From NCBI GenBank assembly GCA_020650975.1, contig JAIPMN010019115.1:1540-33755 (forward strand): a DNA stretch of 32,216 bases, in the 5' to 3' direction. This stretch comes from Apostichopus californicus (taxonomy: Eukaryota; Echinodermata; Holothuroidea; Aspidochirotida; Stichopodidae). The first letter of the stretch is position 1. Every line of letters starts with the position of its first letter. Made by a program: the position numbers and the translations under genes. Positions 22,700 through 32,216 of this stretch are shown here, in pieces. Under the pieces are notes generated by a model. It was not told where the DNA came from and searched no databases. It worked only from the letters and a program-made list of their open reading frames with translations.

Positions 22700-24847
22700 G
22701 GTTCAGAAATATCCAGAACATGAACGTTTCTCGATTGCAAGGCTGTATATATGCTCTACAGTAAATAACAGACTACAGAAGTATATACAGTGGGTTATTA
22801 TGGAATATCAAGCCCATCTACATGAGGAACTATATATGGTAAACTTGAAAAAGGTCAACACTGCCACCTATGGGGGGAAAAGACTGACTTAGATAATTTA
22901 TATAATCCCATGAGCATAGATTCAAAACACCCATGCCCTTTACAGGCTCATTAAACTCTGCAGTTAATAGTTGGATTGTGAAAGTAAACTTTGACCTTTG
23001 GATATCTGCTTTAGTCTAGTGCATCTGGTAGATTGGTAGTTTGTCTGTTCATTCGTAAGGAAATTAAGACAGTTTGAAGTGGACTTGGTATAATAAGCTA
23101 ATACATCCAATTCTGTTTTCTGTTTGTATTTGGTCAACAGTTCTGCGATAAGGAATTGTTCAAATTTAGAGAGTAAGGAGCGTGTGTGCGCTAGACACAT
23201 TATACCAGCTCGGGTCACTATGACACTGTAAAAAAGATTAGTCACAAAAGGAATTTAAACAAATCGAAGCAGCCTAGAACACAGCTAGCTTTACTTATCG
23301 AGTACTGCAAAATGCCATCACTTGAATAGAAACATGAACAGAAAGTGACTGCATGGTTGTTATTTCATACAGTATGTCGCATATTAGTATAAAAGTGGTT
23401 GATTGTGGTTAAATGTGTTGTTCACTTTGTATACACTGGTTTTGTCCAATCAGAGCACTATTTAACATAAAAGCAACTTCAGACATTACTTGTATACAAC
23501 TAAAGATGTATTGTTGAAGTTTAAACTTATGTGTCTGTATGTGTCAGCCCCGACTTTATAGTGGTTATAATTTTGCCAAAATATATGATGGAAGATGATG
23601 TTTTTCTCAACATTCCATTATAAATGCCATACAAATATACAATATATACTACTAATATTCATGGAACAATTTATCCAGTGTCTTAAAATCACAAACTGCT
23701 ACACATAAATAAGGGGCAAATTGCTACAGGTACAAATGCAAAGATGTATGTATTTTTGTTTTTCCACACGAACCATTCTACTGTATTAGAGACAAAATTT
23801 AGAGACTTTAAAACTGGTACACGAAATTTGAAGACTTAATTAAATACCCTGACATTACCACCATATATACGTATTATTTGTCTTAAGAATGGTTGGATCT
23901 TTAAAGATTGTGGAAAGCAAAGTCTACTTAAGTTGGTCTATATGGCTGCATGTGTACATATCGATCTATCTGTCCATTAATTGATCCATGCAATTATATA
24001 TAGTGCATTGGTACACATTGATGTATTTGTCCCTGTCATTCAAGGTTTTTTTTTAATTCAGAAGAAAATGTTACTCTTAGTCTTGCTTGGGTTTTGAGAA
24101 TATTACTACTTGAATTTTTACATGACCTAAGAGCTACCAGCCACTTTATTGCCAGACTGTAATTTATTCTATTTCTTTTTAAGCATCTACCTTGACAGAT
24201 TATTCCATTGTTGTATTAATTAATATTTTCCTGCAATATTGTGTTTATTTATTTTTTCCCCTTTTTATATTTTCCCTCTGTTGATGGTAGGACAAGACCT
24301 TATAGTTACCATAGAAACAAGATATTTTTAGTTTCATATGAACACAAATCAAGCAGCTTATCTTCAACTTTGTGGATGAGGAGGTGGAGCAGCTGTTCAC
24401 CAGCTGTTCAAGATCCAGTGTGAAATTTCCCATGTTTAAGGCCTTGAATGTGGCCAGAGTCATTACTATTGTATCCAGCTAACAGTGCACACTGCAAGCT
24501 TGAAGTAATAGGGTAATAGCAATCACTGAACATTGCAGCAATACTATATTACGATTGCAATAAGAATTTTCCATCAAGGGAGGAAAATTTTAATAGCTAT
24601 GGTGAAACAATGGGTTGTAAATTGAAACAGAAAAATGAACGATATATTTAGTTATATCCATTTTAATTATAAATTCAGAAACATTAAGGGTTGTCCATTC
24701 TATTTGCATTTCTGAGCATTTCAGAATATTTGTCTGTCCATTTCAGAATATTTTTCTGTCCTATATCTTTTCGTAAGGGTAAAGTTTGGCTTGGAATATA
24801 TTTGTATTGCAGGAACATTTATTTTACGGTTATATTTATCTTCTCAG
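22700..24847 (+). other. Presumed intron sequence upstream of the VPS39 terminal exon
   Basis: No open frame here matches the VPS39 segment expected just before the terminal exon (the helical region preceding the zinc-binding domain). A tandem duplication of 22 bp (CATTTCAGAATATTT, then TGTCTGTC or TTCTGTC) lies at 24717-24760, about 90 bp before the acceptor. A second possible acceptor (TTTGTATTGCAG, ending 24814) lies upstream of the chosen one. Confidence 0.45.
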
Positions 24848-25024
24848 ATCCGTGAGCTTCACATGTACTACCAGAGTGCAAGAAGTGTTATTACTGAAGA
24901 GACAACCTGCCTGGTTTGCAGAAAGAGAATCGGTAACAGCGCGTTTGCTCGGTATCCCAACGGAGTCATCGTACATTACTACTGCTGCAAAGATCGCACT
25001 GTGTTACCGGTGGCAGCAACGTGA
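24848..25024 (+). CDS. VPS39: VPS39 (Vam6/Vps39-like protein), 3'-terminal exon, C-terminal zinc-binding domain
   Basis: VPS39 is a subunit of the HOPS tethering complex, which binds Rab7 and brings late endosomes, autophagosomes and lysosomes together for fusion. This exon encodes the last 58 residues. It follows the acceptor TTATCTTCTCAG (ending 24847) and ends in TGA at 25022-25024. Residues 1-14 continue a helix; residues 15-47 form the Vps39-type zinc-binding domain: VITEETTC, CLVC (Cys21, Cys24), the signature IGNSAFARYPNG (28-39), then VHYYCC with His43 and Cys46/47. The signature is nearly invariant among animal VPS39 proteins and separates it from the paralogue TGFBRAP1. The tail after CCKDR (TVLPVAAT) differs from the vertebrate ending. 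The frame is also open upstream of the acceptor, but that part (ICIAGTFILRLYL) does not fit the family. Full-length animal VPS39 is near 880 residues, so most of the gene is not accounted for here. Confidence 0.93.
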   Translation: MRELHMYYQSARSVITEETTCLVCRKRIGNSAFARYPNGVIVHYYCCKDRTVLPVAAT

Positions 25025-25216
25025 TGACGTGAACTGAGTGTATAACTTTAACCGTAAGCTTATAAAACATAGCGCAAGGAGAGAATATGGATAGTGAGAA
25101 GATATTATTACTTAGCATCGTCGGTCACTTTGCCAATCTGGAATTTTATGCAGGTCAGCTTACTGTAGATGCATGGTGACCACACGGTTGTTGCAATTTC
25201 TGTGACTTAATTCTCT

Positions 25217-25249
25217 ACACAAACTCAAACACACACAAACTCAAACACA
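25217..25249. repeat. 16-bp tandem duplication, CA-rich
   Basis: ACACAAACTCAAAC occurs twice in tandem inside the presumed VPS39 3' UTR. Confidence 0.7.
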
Positions 25250-25382
25250 AGTAAAAATTAATGTTAAATATTGCAAATAAGAGATGCGATTATCTTTCCC
25301 AAAGATGGAGGAATGGAAGTAATAAGTTATAGTGATGATTGTTTTTAAATTATCTTCACTAAATAACATCATAAGTTGTAAA

Positions 25383-25388
25383 AATAAA
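25383..25388 (+). terminator. Polyadenylation signal AATAAA of VPS39
   Basis: First canonical AATAAA after the VPS39 stop codon, 359 bases downstream, followed within 15 bases by a T-rich stretch (TTTTCTTTC). A 3' UTR of about 380 bases is implied. Confidence 0.6.
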
Positions 25389-25399
25389 GTTTTCTTTCA

Positions 25400-28300
25400 C
25401 AGGGTGCAGGCTAAGTAACAGTCTGGTTATGGTTTCACAATACTCTTCTTTTTTTTAAAGTCAGAAACTTTTTCTAATGGAGATTAAAGTAATTTCGCTC
25501 ACAACTTAAAGACCATTGGTATTGTCCTTTAATGATCACTGCTGCTCAGTGACATATACAGGATTTCAAAGGGGGGGGTGGGCTAACTTTGAAATTTCCC
25601 CCAACTGAATTTGGAAAGGCTGTAGGTGGATAAAATGTGTTGGTAAGAATGAAGGATGTGGCTGTGGGTTCGTTAAATGTGACTCCAATGTAGGTAGGCT
25701 CTATGGGTGATCCCCCAGAAGGTTGTTTCAAAGTTTAGTTGCCAAATATTGCAACATGAGGCATATTTAAATTATAAATTAGGTTTACAATCAGGTCCAA
25801 TTGCAAGGTTGTGCTAATAAGTACTTTTGGATTTGAAAAAAAATCCCCCATTGAACATTTCCCCCACAAATGATGGAGGTGGGGCGGCCATCCACCCCCC
25901 CCCTTTCCCCCTCAATCAGCACTCTTCTGCTCACTGCTAGTTCCAAAGCTATTTACAGCCACTTTCCAACCATTTTCCCTCCTTTATTATCAACTTTCAC
26001 ACATGCCGATGTCTGGGAATAATTTTGAGTGTCAAAACAAGTATGCTAAACTTCAATGCTAAAGACCTTTGAGCTAGATTGGGTCATTGTTTACAAATTA
26101 AGCTCTTGGTTTGTTCTTTGGGTTTATATTATTGGCATTATACTGTATGTGTGTCATTTATAGCATTTACAGCGACTTTTTTACTTTATTGAACTACAAT
26201 TTATGGTAAATAATCTTCCTGCATGAGAAATATATTATTAATATATAAAATCCTCCATAGGGTAGTTACATTTCCAAATGGATTCTCCGTATAGCTTTTA
26301 TTGCACTTTGAAAGTGAATTGCACATTCCAAAGTATGAATTCCATAGTATGATATACAGTAATGTACACTTTGGTACCATTTAACAAGTTCTACTGAATC
26401 AGCTATTGAAATATTAAGAATTTAATCATTGCAACATTTATGCTCCATTTCTTACTGATGTAAACATTTCAGTCTAAATTCTAAAGTTATCATTATTATT
26501 TCTTTACCATAAATATATGAAATATGATTTATCTATAATACAAATTCTGTATCATAAGACCTATACCCATGTTAAGAATCAAATTCCGGACGTAGGACAT
26601 GTTTAAGAATCAAAATCAGGAGTCTTCAAGAATGTCATAAATTTAGAAATGAATGCTTTGAAGTTAGAAAAGTTCATTTGCTAATTCTTGCTCAATGCAA
26701 ATATCTGAAATAATTGGTCATTTGGAATATTTATAATCATCTGAATGTTCCCATTACCAATTATAGATGTGGTCCTTTCATAATTAGGCATGTTACCTGC
26801 AATAGACTTCACAATTCAATGTCATGTGATTTCTAAGACCTTTTCTTGGGACTTGAAGACTATACTCTATCAGTGCATTTGTTTTGTATTAGTTTTTCTG
26901 ATATTATTACTTTAGTTTGTTACGACAGAAGCTTTTTGCAGGTCTAAAGAGTTTTTTTCTTGATGCTGGAAGCAGAAATCTGAAGACTCCTCGCCATCTG
27001 TGTAGTTAGGACTATTCACGTAAAAGTTAAATAGATAATTTTATTTTCTTTGAGAGTAGTCTAATTGCAGAATTAATTTACTTTGCGTTTCTGTTTGAAA
27101 ATTTTGAAAAATTCAAATGAAATGCAAGAAATGCACAATCAGCAATTCCCTTTTCTCAATTTCAATTTTTGAGTTTATATCTATTTATATCCTCATAGGG
27201 GTGTTACAAACTGGTATTACATAAATTTACACAAATACACACACACAAAGAGAAAAAGGATGTCATTGTTACATGACTTTAAAGTCTCAATACGTGTTTG
27301 CTGATGAAGTTCAGAAAACAAACTTCAGAAGCATTCAATGTTTCTTATTCTAAATGCGCTCTGACCAGGTGGGTTTAATGGAGAAAACCTGTCGCAATCG
27401 AAAGAAAGAAAGATATTTCTTTTCTGTTGCCCTTATGGTGCGAAAGATATACCGTAAAATCACTATGGCCGCCCATATCAGCATGTTCAATACACAAAAT
27501 GTAACCTACATATACTAGTATTGTCCACTCTTAGTCCTATGCCTAACGGTCGTAAACAAAACAGAGAGATTTGATTGGCGCATGATCTGTTGGGCGGGGC
27601 TTGCAAATTTTGAGTGAAGTTTGTAGAATCTACAGACTGGTTAAAAAATCTGGCAAAGTTTTATTCAGCTCAAAATGTTTAAGGACAGATAACTCAATAT
27701 AAAGAATGATTATTAATATGAAAATTGCATAGAACGGTGTTATTTTCACTGAGCTTTTAGGTCAAAGATCGAACATAAAATTTCGCAAACACACATTGAG
27801 ACTTTAAGAAGAAAAACAGAGAATGAGAAAGGGAATAAAAAGACAGAATTAAAGTAAAAAAAAGTCATTCATGAAGTGAACATGAAAAGAAAAAAAAGTG
27901 GAAAAGTCCATCATCACAGCTACCACTGGCTAACACACATGATAGAGTTAACGATCAATTATGAAAGGTTTCCTTTATATATTTTAGAGCAAAATCTACT
28001 TAAATTACAAAGGACCATTTTTTATTTCGATTGGAAGAGCTGTTTAAGTTTTGTTGAGCTACCTCTCGTTTTATAGTAAGATTTGATTTTGTTCTCTCTA
28101 TCGTTTATAAAGACAATCAATTATGTAGTGAAACTGATATGACAAATAAATGGTTCTATATGGATTTTAGTACAGAAACCACGAGAGCAAACTGTGCCAA
28201 CGTTTTTAGATTTATACCTCAGATGTATGATACTCCTTAATAATCAAAACACAACTCAATTCATTCATATCAAGTCATAGGTCGTAACTTCCTATTCAAG

Positions 28301-28801
28301 TGATCCCTATAAGAATCACTATTGCTATTTTTTTTTTATGTAAAAGGAAGCAATATGAACCCCAAAGAGTATTAAGAAGGAAGTAGTTACTTGTAACTAT
28401 TTGTTTAATAGCCCCAGATTAGTTTGTTTGGCTCATCTTCAATGTCTGAAATACTTAATGAAATAGAGTCATATAAGGGAAAGTACTATTGCAGCTATTG
28501 GTAAGCCAAGCATTTTAACATGTGGGATCAAGTACAATTGGCTATAGGTTAAACAGATCTGCAGTAATATAAGGCTAATTAACAAATATTACAGTTCTTC
28601 AGCAGGATTTCAAAGTCATGAAGAAAAATAAAATTCTGCAGATATGAAAATGGTGGAAATTTTTGCACTTAAGTGTGTTATATATTGGACAATTTACTTC
28701 ATACCAAAAATTTTGGACACTTTGGGTCTAATTGGTTCCTTTAGCATGTAAATTGTATGACATTTCACTACTGTAACCTTTGGAAAAGTGCGAAGAAATT
28801 T
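25400..28801. other. Intergenic stretch, no gene seen
   Basis: AT-rich sequence downstream of VPS39. It contains G- and C-runs (25569-25579 and 25897-25915), a short CA repeat (27236-27248) and an A/purine-rich block (27800-27900). The open frames at 25546-25731 (-) and 27876-28076 (+) are unrecognised and lack coding character. Confidence 0.45.
27571..27600 (+). promoter_or_regulatory. Possible CCAAT box and GC box pair
   Basis: TTGATTGGC (a reverse-orientation CCAAT box) at 27571-27579 and GGGCGGGGC (an Sp1-type GC box) at 27592-27600 stand 12 bases apart in otherwise AT-rich DNA. This arrangement is typical of animal core-proximal promoters, but no exon is recognised on either side. It could equally be part of a dispersed repeat. 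Confidence 0.2.
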
Positions 28802-28890
28802 ATGGCTAGAGCAGAATTCAAACCAGTGACCTCTGGTGACCTCAAGGTTACAGACCCAGAGGTCTCTGGCTCAAATCCCACTCTAGCCAT
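28802..28890. repeat. Head-to-head pair of tRNA-3'-half-like sequences (SINE-like)
   Basis: The right arm ends CTCTGGCTCAAATCCCACTC then TAGCCA, which looks like a tRNA T-arm (internal promoter B box, GGTTCRANNCC; here GGCTCAAATCC) followed by the acceptor strand and CCA-like end. The left arm, read on the minus strand, ends CACTGGTTTGAATTCTGCTC then TAGCCA: the same structure with GGTTTGAATTC. The arms pair with each other over about 35 bases. No A box or intact cloverleaf is visible, so this is not a functional tRNA gene. It is more likely a remnant of tRNA-derived SINEs joined in inverted orientation. Confidence 0.5.
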
Positions 28891-30299
28891 CAATATCTTT
28901 GCTCTTTTTCCATTGTCTATAATTTCCCAGTGAGATTTCTATAACTCATTTACATATAATGTAAAATTTAACAGTGATATATCAAGCCTGATATATATCA
29001 ATGAACTTTCAGTTTTAAAAGATAGAGTGAATTTATTTTATAATTGTGTTCTTCATGTAGAGAATCAAATATAATTATGAAAAGACATTCTTGGGTATTA
29101 ATTCTTCTCTTGTGATTGTGTAAATCTAGGCATAGCTCGGTGAATAAGAAAACACAATCACCAGGTTATACTGCACTAAAATGTGATATGTTCTTGACTA
29201 ACACTTGAACTCTGTGGAGAATTCATTCCTAACCAAGACATTCATCATATGCATGGGCACAATCATGTATACTTCTAAGGGGGATTTGCCATGGGGTGGG
29301 GACTGATGTAAGTAAGGGGGGGGGCACCGATATGACATCAAACTGGAGGACACATCCACGATTTGATATGATATAGCTGTGGGTGCCAGACAAAGATTCC
29401 TGTTTATAAGCTTTTGGAGTCAGTGCAGTTTACATATCTCAATGTCACGATTATTATAGATATGTGGTTTGGAGGATATAGTGCTGTAAATTGCCTGATT
29501 GTCCAGCCTGTGCGGGATGTCTGGCCACCCAAAGAAAACCTGATATTCCTTTGTTTTTACCTGGTTATCAGTATCTCAACACACCCCACCCCCACCCCCA
29601 CCAGAAACTTAGATAAGCTTAGATATTGGCATACTCCTACAATAATTTCTATTTTCACACGATTAAAGGCCTTGAGAAATTAGAAAATGTGAAGAAATCT
29701 GCAATCCAAGACAAACCAAATGTTATGTACTCATTACGCTTGGTGTTCAACGTAACTATATATATGCTTTTAATAAGTTCGATAGACGGTCTCACAATAC
29801 ATGTAGCCTACAGTTGGTGACCTTAGCTGACCTTGGCTGCAATACTATAAAGTTTACAGTTATATTGCTCATTAAATTATGGTATTGCCGCACGTTTTAA
29901 TTCATTTATCATATCGAGTTTTGTTTCAAAAACAAACAGGACCCTTTTAAATCCAAAGTTTGGCTTCGTTGAACCCGGAATTGAAATAAATTGAGTTTTC
30001 AGATCGAATTGGAATCCGTTCCACACTTAATTGCCTATATTTGTCCTTGAATAAGATCACTTTACAACCCAAAGTTATGACGTATGTTTTCTGTAAGGAT
30101 TCGATGTGGTAACTACTTGCGAGGAGTGTAAACAACTAAACATGTGTAATAACTGTTGAACAGTGCATATGCCATTTAGGCCTCTATCTTATCTGCCATT
30201 GGAACTACATAGTGCCGAGTCTACGAAAGTAATTACAACAGCCTTTATAGATAATTTCAACCACTGTATGCATAATTGGTCCTGCCTTGTCGACTCTTT
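28891..30299. other. Intergenic stretch, no gene seen
   Basis: AT-rich, with a G-run (29313-29324) and a short (CCCCA)n run (29583-29602). The open frame at 29414-29683 is unrecognised. Confidence 0.45.
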
Positions 30300-30672
30300 C
30301 AGTGGCGTAGGAAGGTACTTTTGAGGGGGGGGGGGGGGGTGAAGACTGATGGCCGGCCTGGGGGAGGGGTCTAAGGGAAGGGGGTGCCCCCTCCCCTTTG
30401 GATTTTTTTTGCATTTCCAGGTGGCCTCAGATGCAATTTGGTGCAAATATAGCACACTTCAACACCCACTCCATTTTGTAGATAATTTTGCATTTTCACC
30501 TGGCCTTAGATGCAATTTGGTGCTCCAAATGAGATTTTTTTCTCATTTGGAAATGAAAAAGGGGTTTTCTGACTTGCGGAGCGGGGGGGGGGGGTGGAAT
30601 GATACTTCCGCCCCTCCATATTTTTCACTGGGGGGGCTGGCGCCCCCCAGTCCCCCGGTTCCTACGCCCTTG
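30300..30672. mobile_element. Non-autonomous element with GTGGCGTAGG-type inverted ends
   Basis: The left end CAGTGGCGTAGGAA (30300-30313) and the right end TTCCTACGCCCTTG (30659-30672) are inverted copies. The inside is G/C-run rich and has no credible coding frame. It includes a strong hairpin, CTGGGGGG...CCCCCCAG (30628-30650), and an internal imperfect duplication with a period of 80 bp (around 30410 and 30490, sharing ATGCAATTTGGTGC). GACTC occurs just outside both ends (30292-30296 and 30673-30677 approximately) and may be a short target duplication. Similar GTGGCGTAG ends are widespread in marine invertebrate repeats; the class is not certain. Confidence 0.6.
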
Positions 30673-30881
30673 GACTCGGTTGTACATTAGCCGCGTTTCT
30701 TCTCATTAGAGGCGTCACTATAAGGTTCGACGACTTGGGCAGTTGGGGGAGGGGTCCGATTGTCCCGACAAAAAAAGTCTCAAATTTCCTTACACCCACA
30801 CTCATAATATCTCAGGTGTCACGGATGCTGAAACCGCACTATGAAGAAACGTACAATCACGTAATCCATTTTCTCATATTC

Positions 30882-31318
30882 CGTCGATATTTCGAATGAT
30901 TATGTCGATATATTCCCAACAAGTTCAACAACAAAAAACCAAGAACAAACATCGACATTTCGAAACAAAATGTCGAAAATTTGACATATCTTGTATAAAC
31001 GTGGCAACATTTCATACTTGTAAGATGAATGTAGACATGCTAAGATAAAGTCGTCAACATTTCCAGATAAAACGTAACAATTTGAACGATATTTATGGTG
31101 AACGTCACATATTTTAAGTGAAACTGCAATTTCACGAGATAAATGTCGAAATTCGGAGATAAAGCATCAACATTTTGAGATGAAAAGTCTAACTTTGAAG
31201 GGAAGTCAAGCTATTGACATAAAACGTCGCAGACTTTGTGGTCAAACGCCAACATCTCGTGCTTGGGATGTAGACAAAGTTAGATGAAAAGTTAAAAACA
31301 TTAACATTCTCAAAATGA
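30882..31318. repeat. Degenerate 21-bp tandem array
   Basis: A motif close to GTCGACATTTCGAGATAAAA recurs in the same orientation. Its GTCRACA-like anchors lie near 30951, 30972, 31001, 31031, 31053, 31074, 31104, 31126, 31145, 31166, 31187, 31205, 31226, 31248, 31270 and 31291. Steps are mostly 20-22 bp with a few of about 30. The copies are strongly diverged, indicating an old array. It lies exactly between the two GTGGCGTAG-ended elements. Confidence 0.7.
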
Positions 31319-31396
31319 AACTACATCCTCCTCCTCCATCAATCTGCCGACCGTCCCCTTTTTCCGACGGAATATTAATTTCTGGGGTGATACACC

Positions 31397-31933
31397 CAGT
31401 GGCGTAGCCAGGATTTTTTCAGTGGGGGGGCGGTGGGGGGGCTTGACCATTTCTTGGGAGGGCGACTTGTTACTATCTAAGCGGAGCGCCACCATGGGTT
31501 GGCGCGCAGCGTACCGAATTTTTTAGCTAAAATGGCCTCCTAGATCGTTGGAAATGACACTTCCCAGGCAATGTAAGCTGCTCTAAAGTTTTCTCAACAT
31601 CCTCAAAAAAATATTTGGCCAATATGTTGAGAATTTTTCGGGCACCTACTGAAAGAAAAATCAATTGCAATGTGTTTTTGAATGGTTAAACTTATATTAT
31701 CATTATTGTAACGACTTCCCCCGAATTTATAACTTAATGGAAGGGTAATAAGACGGCAAATGATTGTTTGTAATTGGCATGCGATGTAATTACTGATGCA
31801 TGCCTTTATGATATGTACATTAACATGTTGAATGCACGCGAAGCGCGCGAAAAATTTTGGTTATATTTTTCGGGCAAGTCGTTACAGCACCACCCCCCCC
31901 CTCTCCCCAATCAAATTGGGCTCCTACGCCTAT
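31397..31933. mobile_element. Second element with GTGGCGTAG-type inverted ends
   Basis: The left end CAGTGGCGTAGCCAGGA (31397-31413) is matched in inverse by GGCTCCTACGCCTATG (31919-31934). The interior differs from the element at 30300-30672, with a G-rich left flank, CGAAGCGCGCGAAAA near 31840 and a C-run near 31893-31902. No open frame of note is present. Its right end joins directly to a reverse-transcriptase remnant, so it probably inserted into or next to that retrotransposon copy. Confidence 0.6.
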
Positions 31934-32216
31934 GTATAGACTGAGTGGCCGGTAGTTCTCAGCGATAGTATTGTCTCCTTTCTTGAAAATTTGTTTTTTT
32001 GAGAGGTTTTAAGAGCATCAGGGTACGTCCCAGAAGTGAAAACCCGATTGAAAATGTAACAGAGTATCGAGGCAATGACGCGAGCAATGATGTGAGAAAC
32101 CTGTATAATGTCAGCATTTTTTACCTTTCAACATCTTCTTTGGCATTCCAGTACCTAGAAACCTCATCATGGAGATTCGAGACCATTCAGACCAATGATA
32201 TATTTTCGCACTTTTT
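31934..32216 (-). pseudogene. Non-LTR retrotransposon reverse transcriptase, frameshifted fragment
   Basis: On the minus strand, the stretch from about 32100 down to 32000 encodes ASILCYIFNRVFTSG and TYPDALK. This is the typical region of non-LTR retrotransposon reverse transcriptases just before the first palm motifs. After a one-base frame change in an A-rich run (31990-32001) it continues IFKKGDNT and NYRPLSLY, the hallmark sequence of jockey/CR1-like enzymes. A further frame change near 32115-32122 separates an upstream piece with MPKKMLK. These shifts, a truncation at 31934 and the lack of the catalytic YADD part show a dead copy. The 5' part of the element would lie beyond the window's right edge. 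Confidence 0.85.

Noticed and set aside
24350..24418. Possible small exon encoding a VDEEVEQLFTSC-like peptide just upstream of VPS39
   Set aside because: It does not resemble VPS39, and the 3' junction lacks a good donor site.
30189..30690. Three open frames of 69-113 codons on both strands
   Set aside because: They are proline/glycine-rich translations of G/C-runs inside a non-autonomous element.

Overview
The window reads as nuclear DNA of an animal, most plausibly a marine invertebrate. It is AT-rich, almost free of long open reading frames, and full of short satellites, homopolymer C/G tracts, fold-back elements and retrotransposon debris. The two convincing coding segments are spliced 3'-terminal exons with polypyrimidine tracts, AG acceptors and AATAAA signals. 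Terminal motifs of the GTGGCGTAG type are common in echinoderm and other marine invertebrate genomes, so an echinoderm is a reasonable guess, but the sequence alone does not settle the species.

Layout. At 243-493 (+) lies the last coding exon of an unrecognised protein, followed by two AATAAA signals. From 0.6 to 24.8 kb there is no coding exon I can defend. This stretch holds a 76-bp tandem repeat with alternating subunits (2.3-2.6 kb), a 120-bp near-perfect palindrome (11.1 kb), two inverted copies of a dispersed repeat (10.6 and 18.6 kb) and a 35-bp minisatellite of about 26 units (21.8-22.7 kb). The second dispersed-repeat copy is split by a 190-bp insertion with a 10-11 bp target-site duplication and a 63-bp hairpin.

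At 24848-25024 (+) is the last exon of VPS39 (Vam6/Vps39-like), encoding the C-terminal zinc-binding domain of this HOPS-complex subunit; its 3' UTR probably ends after the AATAAA at 25383. The remaining VPS39 exons were not found.

From 25.4 kb to the end the sequence is intergenic and increasingly repeat-built. It contains a head-to-head pair of tRNA-3'-half-like sequences (28.8 kb) and two elements with GTGGCGTAG-type inverted ends (30.3-30.7 and 31.4-31.9 kb). These two elements flank a decayed 21-bp tandem array. At the window edge is a frameshifted reverse-transcriptase fragment of a non-LTR retrotransposon on the minus strand.

The two genes show no functional link beyond being neighbours on the same strand. 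The most interesting material is repeat biology: a nested insertion with a visible empty-site relative, hammerhead-like cores in both arms of its hairpin, and higher-order structure in two tandem arrays. I see no sign of an unknown protein-coding system.
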